From Salinarimonas sp046292825 (GTDB lineage: Bacteria; Pseudomonadota; Alphaproteobacteria; Rhizobiales; Beijerinckiaceae), in contig NZ_JBKBQG010000021.1 of assembly GCF_046292825.1 (NCBI RefSeq), forward strand, positions 1 through 64,000: DNA of 64,000 nt. The letters are read 5' to 3'. The notes beneath the pieces were generated by a model, which worked only from the letters and a program-made list of their open reading frames with translations, ran no database searches and was not told where the DNA came from. Shown here piece after piece: positions 1 to 7,624 of this stretch. A program made the translations under genes and the position numbers. Numbering within the stretch: position 1 is the first letter of the stretch; every line of letters starts with the position of its first letter.

Positions 1-308
1 GGGGGGGGGGGCGGCCCCCCCCCCGTGCAGGAGGAACCGCGACGGTGCCGCCTCGACGACCCCCATCCGACCCGTCGCCTTCGGCGCCGGGCCACCTTCC
101 CCCAAGGGGGAAGGACAAGAGCGGCCTCGATTCGCAGAGATCACACCGAAAGAGGTTGATATGCGCACTCCGTAGCCCCTCAGGGGAAGGAGAGGGCCCG
201 GGTGGAGACTGTGCCTGCACGCCTCGGGCCCCACCCGACCTCGGTCGCTGCCGCTCCCGAGGCCACCCTCCCCTCCGGGGAGGGATGCACGGCGGCAAGC
301 GGGCGCAA
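1..308. repeat. Gene-free window start with family B repeat fragment
   Basis: No convincing gene is visible. The first 24 bases are a G-run followed by a C-run around CGG, which may be an assembly edge or a simple palindrome. Bases about 92-114 form a short hairpin of CTTCCCCC and GGGGGAAG. Bases about 195-285 match one half of the family B intergenic repeat seen again near 21.4, 62.2 and 63.7 kb: a GGGCCCGGGTGG segment, then TCGGGCCCCACCCGACC, then CCACCCTCCCC and GGGGAGGG. Confidence 0.6.
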
Positions 309-716
309 TCAAGACGCCCCTCCCCCGCGGATGGCCGTCACCTTCACCTCGCAGACGATGCCGGGCATCGAGAAGGCGGCGACGCCGAAGCCGGTCCAGG
401 TGGGGTAGACCGGGCCTTTGATGAAACGATCCTTCACCTGCATGAAGAGCGGCAGGTCGGCGGGGAAGTCGAGGAACCAGCTTTCGAGCTCGACGATGTC
501 GGCGAAGCCGAAACCGGCCGCGTCGAGCACCTTGCCGATATTGAGGAAGCAGCGCTCGAACTGCCGCTCCCGGTCCTCGATCACGGCGAGGCTCTCGTCG
601 CGGCCGACCTGGCCCGACACGTAGAGCGTGTCGCCGACGAGCACGCCGGGCGCGTAGCGGAAGCGCTCGACGATCGCCTCCATCCCCTGCGGCACGATCA
701 TCCGACGCTGCGTCAT
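309..716 (-). CDS. RidA/YjgF family enamine/imine deaminase
   Basis: A 135-residue protein of the usual RidA length. RidA proteins hydrolyse reactive enamine/imine intermediates released by PLP enzymes, or act as dedicated deaminases in catabolic operons. The RYAPGVLVGDTLYVSGQVG segment is the typical N-terminal strand pattern and CEVKVTAI is the typical C-terminal strand. The start is the ATG at 716, just behind the dctM stop with a 17-base gap, so it is the last gene of the BKACE-TRAP operon. Its presence suggests a nitrogen-containing substrate; that link is inference. Confidence 0.9.
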   Translation of the reverse strand: MTQRRMIVPQGMEAIVERFRYAPGVLVGDTLYVSGQVGRDESLAVIEDRERQFERCFLNIGKVLDAAGFGFADIVELESWFLDFPADLPLFMQVKDRFIKGPVYPTWTGFGVAAFSMPGIVCEVKVTAIRGGGAS

Positions 717-733
717 GATTGGTCTCCTCGGGT

Positions 734-2059
734 TCAGCGGGCGAGGCTCGGCAGCCAGAGCGCGATCTGCGGGAAGGCGATCACCAATGCGAGGCCGACG
801 ATCTGGAGGGCGATGAAGGGCCACATCGCCGAGAAGATCTCGTCGAGCCCGATCTCGGGGGGCGCGACGCCCTTGAGGTAGAAGGCGGCGGGCGCGAAGG
901 GCGGCGTGAGATAGGCGATCTGCATCGCGATGTTGAAGAGGATGCCGAGCCAGATCCGGTCGTAGCCGAGCGCCTCGGCGGCCGGCACGAAGATCGGCAT
1001 CGTGAGCAGCATGATGCCGATCCAGTCGAGGAAGAACCCGAGCAGGATCCACACGCCGACCATCACGAGGATCAGCGCGAGCGGCGGCAGCGGCAGGCCG
1101 GTGAGCAACGAGCGGGCGAAGTCGATGCCCCCCATGAGATTGTACACCCCGATGAGCGCGTTGGTGCCGAGGACGAGCCAGAGCACCACCCCGCAGGTCG
1201 CCATCGTCTGGAAGGCGGCCGCGCGCACGAGGGAGAGCGTCAATTGCCCCCGCACCGCGATCGCGAGCGCGACGCCGGCGACGCCGATCGCGGCCGATTC
1301 CGTCACCGAGGCGAAGCCGAGATAGATCGAGCCGAGCACGACGACGGCGATCAGGATCGGGAGCGCCACCCCGCGCAGGAGGAGGAGCTTCTGCGCGAGC
1401 GGCATCGCGAGCTCGTGCTCGGGCGGCGGCGGACCCATCTTCGGATCGAGCATGCAGCGCGCGACGATGTAGGCGACGTAGAGCGCCGCGAGCAGCAGGC
1501 CCGGCATCAGCGAGGCGAGGAAGAGATCGCCCACCGACGCGCCCGCCGTGATGCCGAAGAAGACGAGGATGACGGAGGGCGGGATCATCGTGCCGAGCGA
1601 GCCCGACGCGCAGATCGTGCCGATCGCGAGCTTGCGGTCGTAGCCGAGCCGCAGGAGCTGGGGCAGCGCGACGAGGCCGAGGAGCACGATCTCGCCGCCG
1701 ATGACGCCCACCGTCGAGGCGAGGATCACCCCGACGAAGACCGTCACCACGCCGAGCCCGCCCGGCATCCGCCCCGCCCAGACATTGAGCGCGTCGTAGA
1801 GGTCCTTCGCGATCCCCGATCGCTCCATCAACGACGCCATCAGGATGAAGAACGGCACCGCGACGAGGATGTAGCTGTCGAGGAACTCGACCGAGCGGCT
1901 CGCGACGAGGAAGAGGCTCTGCGGCCCGTAGAGGATGAGGCACAGGGCGACGGCGATCGAGCCCGTCGTGAAGGCGAGCGGCACGCCCGCGACGAGGAGG
2001 ATCACCATCGCCGCGACGATGATCGCGCTCCAGGTGGCTATGTCGAGCCCGCCCAGCAT
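734..2059 (-). CDS. dctM: TRAP transporter large permease (DctM)
   Basis: A 441-residue, 12-13 helix membrane protein of the DctM family, the ion-coupled transport subunit of a tripartite TRAP importer. It begins MLGGLDIATWSAI and carries the family's GVIGGEIVLLGLVALPQLL and SGSLGTMIPPSVILVFFG segments. Its ATG shares its A with the TGA of dctQ (TGATG), which predicts translational coupling. It works with the DctQ (2059-2568) and DctP (2940-3965) of the same operon. Substrate is unknown from sequence; the adjoining BKACE enzyme suggests an organic acid or amino-acid derivative. Confidence 0.93.
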   Translation of the reverse strand: MLGGLDIATWSAIIVAAMVILLVAGVPLAFTTGSIAVALCLILYGPQSLFLVASRSVEFLDSYILVAVPFFILMASLMERSGIAKDLYDALNVWAGRMPGGLGVVTVFVGVILASTVGVIGGEIVLLGLVALPQLLRLGYDRKLAIGTICASGSLGTMIPPSVILVFFGITAGASVGDLFLASLMPGLLLAALYVAYIVARCMLDPKMGPPPPEHELAMPLAQKLLLLRGVALPILIAVVVLGSIYLGFASVTESAAIGVAGVALAIAVRGQLTLSLVRAAAFQTMATCGVVLWLVLGTNALIGVYNLMGGIDFARSLLTGLPLPPLALILVMVGVWILLGFFLDWIGIMLLTMPIFVPAAEALGYDRIWLGILFNIAMQIAYLTPPFAPAAFYLKGVAPPEIGLDEIFSAMWPFIALQIVGLALVIAFPQIALWLPSLAR

Positions 2060-2568
2060 CAGCGCCCCCGCCCGAGCGCGAGGCGCACGAGCCGCTCGAT
2101 CGCCACGAGAGCGAAGAGCGCGGTCGCCAGGACGAAAACGCCCTTGAAGAGCGCCGGCAGCGGCCAATTGGGCGGGCCGGGCGTGCGCTCCGGCGTCCAG
2201 CCCATCGGCCCGAAGCGCATGATCGCCCCCTCGGCGACGATCCACAGCCCGTAGCCGAGCCCGGCGAGGTAGAACAGGCCGACGAGGAGCGCGAGCACCT
2301 CCGCACCCATGCGCATCCGCCCGCGCAGGCGGTCGAGCACGACGGTGATGCGCACGTGCTCGCCGCGCGCCATCGCATAGGCGCCGCCGAGCGCGAAGCC
2401 GATGGCGCACAGGCTCGTCACGAGCACGTGCGCCCAGGCGGAGGGCCGCCCGAGCCCGTAGCGCATCGCCACTTCGTAGACGGAGATCGCGGCGGCCGCG
2501 ACGAAAAGCATCGCCGCCGCACGCCCGATCGCCTGGGCGAGACGCCCGATCGGCCCGGAGGATTCCAC
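2059..2568 (-). CDS. dctQ: TRAP transporter small permease (DctQ)
   Basis: A 169-residue protein with four predicted membrane helices, fitting the DctQ family. The SVYEVAMRYGLGRPSAWA segment is the characteristic motif after helix 1, and ARGEHVRITVVLDRL follows helix 2. It is the small membrane subunit of the TRAP importer and is coupled to dctM by a one-base stop/start overlap. It lies 371 bases downstream of dctP. That gap is filled by a family A palindromic repeat, so the operon is split by a structured spacer. Confidence 0.9.
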   Translation of the reverse strand: MESSGPIGRLAQAIGRAAAMLFVAAAAISVYEVAMRYGLGRPSAWAHVLVTSLCAIGFALGGAYAMARGEHVRITVVLDRLRGRMRMGAEVLALLVGLFYLAGLGYGLWIVAEGAIMRFGPMGWTPERTPGPPNWPLPALFKGVFVLATALFALVAIERLVRLALGRGR

Positions 2569-2939
2569 GACGCGCCCTCTCCTTTTCCAGTGTCGCAGCG
2601 ATCGACGACGATGACGACGCCCCTAGTTCGACCCCAGCCCCTCTCCTTCCCCTCGGGATCTGTGAATCTGCCGACGGTTGTCATCCCGGGCCGCGAAGCG
2701 GACCCGGGACCCATATGCTCCGACGATCGTCCGAGCGCGCATGCCGCGCTCGTTCCGGAAGGTCCGAGCATCAGTCGTCGGAGAAACGCAGCCTACAGGC
2801 TGCGACCGACACGTTGTGGGTATGGGTCCCGGATCGCCTTCGGCGTCCGGGATGACACCTCTGGGAAGAAATCGAGAAGTCTCGGAGTAAAGGAGAAGGA
2901 CGCCGTGTAAGCTTTACGCACTCCCGTGTCGCCGCGCCC
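2569..2939. repeat. Family A composite palindromic repeat between dctP and dctQ
   Basis: No gene is present in this spacer. Bases 2680-2856 form a 177-bp near-palindrome starting GTCATCCCGGGCCGCGAAGC and ending GGCGTCCGGGATGAC, with arms of about 36 bases. Each arm is itself a hairpin around GAA. The centre holds two more palindromes, GAGCGCGCATGCCGCGCTC and GCAGCCTACAGGCTGC. The same design recurs at 19991-20165, 23668-23843 and 41911-42085. CTCTCCTTCCCCT at 2641-2653 resembles the outer arm found at the 41.9 kb copy. Confidence 0.85.
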
Positions 2940-3965
2940 TCACAAGCCGAGTTCGGCCTGGAAGGCGCGGTGGCTTGCGACGATGCGGGCGGCGATCTCG
3001 TCCTGGCCGGCGATCTCGTCCTGCTTCTGCGAGGTGAGCGCGCGCAGCTTCGCGACCTCGTCGGCCTCCCATTCGATGATCTCGACGCCCTCGGCGCGGA
3101 TGCGCTCGAGCGCGGCCTCGTCGTCGGCGCGGATCTGCTCGCGCAAGCCCGCCGACATCGCGCGGATCTCCTCCTCCAGCGCGGTGCGATGCTCGTCGGA
3201 GAGCCCCTCCCACACGCGGCGCGAGAAGGCGATCTCGGTCGCGGGCATCGAATGGGCGGCGTCGACCGAATAGCGCGCGATGCGGTAGAGGCCGACCTCG
3301 TAATTCTGCCCCGGACTCGCCCAGTCGACCGCGTCGATGACGCCCGATTGGAAGGCGTTGAAGACCTCGCCGCCCGGCAGGTTGACGACGGCTGCGCCCG
3401 CCATGCCGAAGATCTCCGAGATCATGCCCGGCGGCACGCGGATCTTGAGGTTCTCGAGATCGGACACCCCGCGCAGCGGCACCCGCGACGGGATGTGCTC
3501 GGAGGGCCAGAAGACGTTGGCGACGTAATGCATGTTCTCGCGCGCATAGAGATCGCGCCCGATCGCCTCCCCCTCCCCTTCCGCATACCAGCGGTCGCGC
3601 GTCTTGACGTCGTCGTAGGAGGCGCCGGTGTCGCCGTAGACGATGAAGGCGGGATTGCGCGCGGCGAAGAAGGAGGAGGACGAATAATGCCCGTCGAGAA
3701 TGCCCGCCTGCACCGCGTTGATCGTCTCGGGCGGGCCGACGACGGCGCCCGCGGGCAGCGTCTGCAGCGCGAGCGCCCCGCCGGTGCGCTCGGAGACCTT
3801 GCCCGCCATGGCCTCGAAGGCGCGGTGGGTGGGCGAGGCGGCGGCGAGGAAGCCCTGGATGCGCAAGGTCGTCTGCGCGCGGGCGGGGCGCGTCAGGACG
3901 GCCGGCGCGGCGAGGACGAAGGGCGCGGCCGCGGCCGCCTTGAGGATGTCGCGACGTGATGGCAT
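2940..3965 (-). CDS. dctP: TRAP transporter substrate-binding protein (DctP), Tat-type signal
   Basis: A 341-residue periplasmic binding protein of the DctP/TAXI-like TRAP family. The N-terminus MPSRRDILKAAAAAPF has a twin-arginine followed by a hydrophobic stretch and an ARA cleavage site near residue 30, so export is probably by the Tat route. DLENLKIRVPPGMISEIF and GGEVFNAFQSGVIDAVDW are family hallmarks. The start at 3965 has an AGGGAGGAG-type ribosome site upstream. It sits 40 bases after the BKACE gene in the same operon. Ligand unknown. Confidence 0.92.
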   Translation of the reverse strand: MPSRRDILKAAAAAPFVLAAPAVLTRPARAQTTLRIQGFLAAASPTHRAFEAMAGKVSERTGGALALQTLPAGAVVGPPETINAVQAGILDGHYSSSSFFAARNPAFIVYGDTGASYDDVKTRDRWYAEGEGEAIGRDLYARENMHYVANVFWPSEHIPSRVPLRGVSDLENLKIRVPPGMISEIFGMAGAAVVNLPGGEVFNAFQSGVIDAVDWASPGQNYEVGLYRIARYSVDAAHSMPATEIAFSRRVWEGLSDEHRTALEEEIRAMSAGLREQIRADDEAALERIRAEGVEIIEWEADEVAKLRALTSQKQDEIAGQDEIAARIVASHRAFQAELGL

Positions 3966-4005
3966 GGCTTGCTCCTCCCTTGGTTCGTATCCCCTCTCGG
4001 CCGCG

Positions 4006-4887
4006 TCAGCGCATGCCGAGGATGTGCTTGGCTTCGTCGGGGCTCGCCACCTCGCGGCCGAGCTCGCGGGCGATCTCGCGGATGCGGGCGACGAGCTCGG
4101 CATTCGTCGGCGTGCCGAGCTCGCGATAGGTGTAGTCGCCGAGCCCGATCGAGATGTGCCCGCCCAGGCTGATGACGGTGGCGGCGAGCGCGAACAGGTT
4201 TCCGCCGAAATTGCACACCGTCCATTCGACCCGCCGGTCCTGCGGCAGGAAATCGAGATGGGCCTGCAGGCCCTTGAGCGTGCCCGGATGGCCGCCGAGG
4301 AAGGTGTTGTCGGTCAGGCAGAAGCAGAGATAAGCCGGCTCGTCGAGGAGCCCCATCTCGAGGAAGGCGCTCGCATAACGCGTGAAGCCGATGTTCCAGG
4401 AGACGAGATAGGGTTTCAGCCCCGCCGCGCGGATGTTGTTCGCGAAATATTCGAGCGTGTCGGTGCCGTTCTTGTAGATCAGCCCCTTCGTCTCGAAGCG
4501 GCGCGCCTGCGCATTGTAGCGGTCGACATTGACCGAGCCCATGTCCATCGGCGCGAAATGGGGCGCGCGCTCGCGATCCTGCGCCATGCGCAGAACGTGG
4601 TCGAGCCGCGACTCGCTCGAGGCGTCGAGCGTCACGTAGCCGAGCGTCGGGTGGACGAGGATGTCGGAGGCGGCGCGGATGCGCGCGACCGTTTCGGCAT
4701 AGGCCTGCGCCGCATGTTCGGGCGCGCCGTCGGGGCGCCGCGCGTGGAAATGCAGCACCGCCGCGCCCGCCTCCCGGCAGGCGACCGCGTCCGCCGCGAT
4801 CTCCTCGGGCGAATAGGGAACGTTGGGGTTTCCCTCCTCGCGGAGCATGTACTCGTTGACGCGGGCCTCGATGATCAGCTTGCGCAT
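4006..4887 (-). CDS. BKACE family beta-keto acid cleavage enzyme (DUF849)
   Basis: A 293-residue protein of the 3-keto-5-aminohexanoate cleavage enzyme family. These zinc TIM-barrel enzymes react a beta-keto acid with acetyl-CoA to give acetoacetate and a new CoA ester. Visible family features are RKLIIEARVNEYM at the N-terminus, AAVLHFHARRPDG with metal-ligand histidines, and GGHISIGLGDYTY near the C-terminus. The start at 4887 is preceded by GGGAGGAGCGCG. It is the first gene of an operon with TRAP P, Q, M and RidA, so it probably acts on the imported compound. The exact substrate cannot be read from sequence. Confidence 0.9.
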   Translation of the reverse strand: MRKLIIEARVNEYMLREEGNPNVPYSPEEIAADAVACREAGAAVLHFHARRPDGAPEHAAQAYAETVARIRAASDILVHPTLGYVTLDASSESRLDHVLRMAQDRERAPHFAPMDMGSVNVDRYNAQARRFETKGLIYKNGTDTLEYFANNIRAAGLKPYLVSWNIGFTRYASAFLEMGLLDEPAYLCFCLTDNTFLGGHPGTLKGLQAHLDFLPQDRRVEWTVCNFGGNLFALAATVISLGGHISIGLGDYTYRELGTPTNAELVARIREIARELGREVASPDEAKHILGMR

Positions 4888-4944
4888 CGCGCTCCTCCCT
4901 GATCCCGCGACGCTCTGTCGGCGCCCTTGCGCAAGGAGGCTATC

Positions 4945-4976
4945 GGTATATGCTCTCTGGTCAAGAGGCATATGCC
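4945..4976. promoter_or_regulatory. Inverted repeat in BKACE/LuxR divergent promoter
   Basis: GGTATATGC (4945-4953) is mirrored by GCATATGCC (4968-4976) with one mismatch in nine and a spacing of about two helical turns. The right arm sits in GGCATATGCC, itself a perfect palindrome. It lies between divergent genes at 4887 (minus) and 4950/4992 (plus). It overlaps the ATG at 4950, which argues that the LuxR gene really starts at the GTG at 4992. A regulator binding site is inference. Confidence 0.55.
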
Positions 4977-4991
4977 ATCAGGAGAGACTCG

Positions 4992-5828
4992 GTGCCCAAG
5001 ACCCGCGCCACCCACGGTCGGGGCTCCTCGCCGCCCTCGGTCGAGGTGCTGATCGAGAACCTGCCCGGCAACGTCTATCGGCGCGTGCGCACGCCCGACG
5101 GCGCCTACCATTTCGAGTTCCTGTCGAGCGGGCTCTTCCGGCATTTCGACATCGACCACGAGCGCCTCCTCGCCGAGGAGCGGGTGCGGTTCGACTGGAT
5201 CCACCCGGAGGATCGCGAGCGCTTCGTCGCCGATCTCGAAGTGAGCGCGGCGACGATGGGGCTCCTCGATCATCGCGTGCGGGTGGTGGGGATGGACGGG
5301 CGGGTGCATTGGGCGCGCGGCATCGCCCGCCCGCATCTGCGCGAGGACGGCTGCGTCGTCTGGGACGGCATCGTCATCGACGTCACCCGGGAGGTCGAGG
5401 CGGAGGCGGCGCTGCGGGTCGCCAAGGGCGAGGCCGAGCGTGCGCACGGGCTCCTCGCCCAATCGCTCGGCGCGCTCGGCGCCCGTCTGCGCGATCCGCT
5501 CGCGCGGCTCGACGCGGCCGCGCAGGCGCTCGCGCCCGGCATGCGGCTCGACGCGGCGACCTGCGCCGCGATCAAGGCGGAGATCGCCCGCCTGCGGACG
5601 CTCGCGACCGGCGCGCCGGAGGGCCGCGGCGAGGCGATCGAGAGCGCGTCCGCCCGTCTCTCCCCGCGCCAGCGCGAGATCCTCGCCCTCGTGCGTCGCG
5701 GCCTGTCGAACAAGGCGATCGCCATCGAGCTCGGCATCTCCCCCGGCACCGCCAAGCTGCACGTCTCCGCGATCCTCAAGACGCTCGGCGTGCCCAACCG
5801 CAGACGCCTCGCGGGCGGCGCCGCGTGA
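4992..5828 (+). CDS. PAS-LuxR transcriptional regulator
   Basis: A protein of about 278 residues (292 if the ATG at 4950 is used). The N-terminal half is a PAS domain (VLIENLPGNVYRRVR through the FDWIHPEDRERF segment and a PAC-like tail). The C-terminus is a LuxR/GerE helix-turn-helix with LSPRQREILALVRRGLSNK and LGISPGTAKLHVSAIL. The GTG at 4992 has GGAGAG upstream and leaves the inverted repeat at 4945-4976 outside the gene. It diverges from the BKACE-TRAP-RidA operon and is the obvious candidate regulator for it. The signal sensed by the PAS domain is unknown. Confidence 0.85.
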   Translation: MPKTRATHGRGSSPPSVEVLIENLPGNVYRRVRTPDGAYHFEFLSSGLFRHFDIDHERLLAEERVRFDWIHPEDRERFVADLEVSAATMGLLDHRVRVVGMDGRVHWARGIARPHLREDGCVVWDGIVIDVTREVEAEAALRVAKGEAERAHGLLAQSLGALGARLRDPLARLDAAAQALAPGMRLDAATCAAIKAEIARLRTLATGAPEGRGEAIESASARLSPRQREILALVRRGLSNKAIAIELGISPGTAKLHVSAILKTLGVPNRRRLAGGAA

Positions 5829-5972
5829 CGCGCCCAACCGTCACCGCGCCGGCCTCATCCGCCCCGAGGCGCGCGAGCGTTCGACTTGATCCGCGCCGTG
5901 CAGGGCTCGCGTCGAGACTTGCAATGAAGGCCGTCGTTCGACGTCCCGATGATCCACCGATGCGTTCACGAG

Positions 5973-6605
5973 TCACGACGCGCCCGACGACTCGAGATAC
6001 GACAGGCACATCGCCGTGAGCTGCTCGCGGATCGCAATCTGCTCGGACGGGGGCAGATTGCGTTCGAAGACGTTCCGAACGGTCCCGAAAACGACCGACA
6101 GGAGGGTCACGTTCACGAGCTCGAGGTCGGTGTAGTTCGCCGTCGGCGCGCTCCGAAGCATCGCCATGGTCGCCGCATCCATGCGCGCGGCGAACGCGCC
6201 GATCAGCGCCTCGTTGTCGAGCTCGACCGCAGAGGCGTAGAGCGCCCGGGTGACGTCGATGCGCTCGGTCTTGGCATCCCAATAGGCGGTGACGAGCGCT
6301 TCGACCATCTCCCTCGTCGACCTGCCGTGTTGCGCGAGACAGGCCTCTTCCACGCGCTCGGCCAGCCGATCGAGGTATCGCTCGTTGAGCGCGTAGATCA
6401 GTGCCTGCTTGTGCGGGAAGTACTGGTACATCGTGCCGACCGACACGCCGGCACGCTCGGCGACGCGCGTCGTGGTCAGCCGGTTCCTCCCCTCGCCGAT
6501 CAAAACCTGAATGGTCGCTTCGAAAATCGCGTCGACCGTCGCACTCGACCGCGCCTGCCGCGGCTTCTTGCGGGCTCTCAGACGATCCGGCGGCGTCGCG
6601 TCCAT
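5973..6605 (-). CDS. TetR/AcrR family transcriptional regulator
   Basis: A 210-residue regulator. Residues about 15-65 form a TetR helix-turn-helix: ARSSATVDAIFEATIQVL, then TTTRVAERAGVSVGTMYQYF and PHKQALIYAL. The C-terminal ligand domain resembles the TetR_C subclass with an RALYASAVEL segment. It is divergent from the SDR gene at 6676, with 70 bases between the two starts, and probably represses that gene and itself. Codon use looks less GC3-biased than neighbouring genes, hinting at later acquisition. Confidence 0.9.
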   Translation of the reverse strand: MDATPPDRLRARKKPRQARSSATVDAIFEATIQVLIGEGRNRLTTTRVAERAGVSVGTMYQYFPHKQALIYALNERYLDRLAERVEEACLAQHGRSTREMVEALVTAYWDAKTERIDVTRALYASAVELDNEALIGAFAARMDAATMAMLRSAPTANYTDLELVNVTLLSVVFGTVRNVFERNLPPSEQIAIREQLTAMCLSYLESSGAS

Positions 6606-6675
6606 ATGCGAATCCCAAATGCGAGCGATCCTTCATATTGTAGTCGGCGTGGTTCGCCAACAACCGAGAACGGAA

Positions 6676-7407
6676 ATGACCGACACGAAGAAGATCGCCC
6701 TGGTGACGGGTGCCAACAAAGGCATCGGTCTAGAGATTGCAAAACAGCTGGCGGAAGCGGGCGTCACCGTCGTGATGGGCGCCCGCGATCCGCGACGCGG
6801 GCAGACGGCCGCCATCGCGCTGACGCAAGCCGGACTGCCCGTGGAAGCGATCGAGATCGACCTCGTTCGCGACGACACGATCGCAGCCGCCGCCGCCGAG
6901 ATCTCCGCGAGGCACGGCCGTCTCGACATTCTCGTGAACAATGCCGGCATCGTCGATGCCGAAGACGGTCCGCCGAGCGGCGCGAGGGTCGGCGCGGCAC
7001 GAAAGCTGATGGAGACGAACTTCCTCGGCACGTTGGCGGTGACGCAGGCGATGCTGCCGTTGCTGCGCCGGTCTGCGGCCGGTCGGATCGTCAACCTCGC
7101 CACGACATTGGGATCGCTGGCCGTCAACGGCGATCCCTCCTCGCCGTATTACGAGGCGCGGCTGATCGGATACAATGCGTCCAAGGCCGCGCTGAACATG
7201 CTCACCGTGCAATTGGCCGCAGAATTGAAGGGCACGGCGATCGTCGTCAACTCGGTGGCGCCCGGCTACGTGAAGACGGACCTGACCGGCGGCAATGGCT
7301 TCATGACGCCCGCCGAGGGCGCGCGCCTGCCCGTGCGCTATGCGCTGCTCGGCCCCGATGCCCCCTCCGGACGGTTCGTCGCGCCCGACGGCGCCGTCTC
7401 CTGGTGA
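6676..7407 (+). CDS. SDR family oxidoreductase
   Basis: A 243-residue short-chain dehydrogenase/reductase. It has the nucleotide-binding TGANKGIG motif near residue 12, the LVNNAG motif, and a GYNASKAAL active site (YxxxK). The TGANKGIG form and the insertion before the active site resemble carbonyl-reductase-like SDRs. The ATG at 6676 was chosen over longer in-frame options because it directly precedes the fold, with GAACGGAA upstream. It pairs divergently with the TetR gene, suggesting inducible reduction of a carbonyl compound. The substrate is unknown. Confidence 0.9.
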   Translation: MTDTKKIALVTGANKGIGLEIAKQLAEAGVTVVMGARDPRRGQTAAIALTQAGLPVEAIEIDLVRDDTIAAAAAEISARHGRLDILVNNAGIVDAEDGPPSGARVGAARKLMETNFLGTLAVTQAMLPLLRRSAAGRIVNLATTLGSLAVNGDPSSPYYEARLIGYNASKAALNMLTVQLAAELKGTAIVVNSVAPGYVKTDLTGGNGFMTPAEGARLPVRYALLGPDAPSGRFVAPDGAVSW

Positions 7408-7484
7408 TCTCGGCAAGGCGGCGGCGACGAGAGAACCGCGAGACCGCTCCGGGCCTCGTCTGCGGCCGGGAGCCACGAGGGTCG

Positions 7485-7561
7485 TGGCGATCCCGGGAGG
7501 ACTCGAACCTCCGACCAACGGTTTAGGAAACCGCTGCTCTGTCCTGCTGAGCTACGGGACC
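7485..7561 (-). tRNA. tRNA-Arg (anticodon CCT), CCA encoded
   Basis: The minus strand reads a 77-base cloverleaf. Acceptor stem GGTCCCG pairs with CGGGATC with one wobble. The D arm is GCTC/GAGC. The anticodon stem GCGGT/ACCGT closes a TTCCTAA loop with anticodon CCT after the conserved T33. The T arm is GGAGG-TTCGAGT-CCTCC. The discriminator base is G and the CCA end is encoded at 7487-7485. No integrase or att repeat was seen beside it. Confidence 0.95.
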
Positions 7562-7624
7562 GCACGAGGCGTCCATACCACGCGTGCGCCGCTCTTTCCA
7601 CCCGCCGCGGAGGCCCGCTCGCCG

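Noticed and set aside
719..2254. A 511-codon plus-strand frame over the first TRAP permease genes.
   Set aside because: Charged low-complexity translation opposite clear DctM/DctQ sequences.
7485..7561. tRNA-Arg as the end of a genomic island.
   Set aside because: No integrase and no second copy of the tRNA 3' end could be found by reading the flanks. The idea is kept only as a low-interest remark about base composition.
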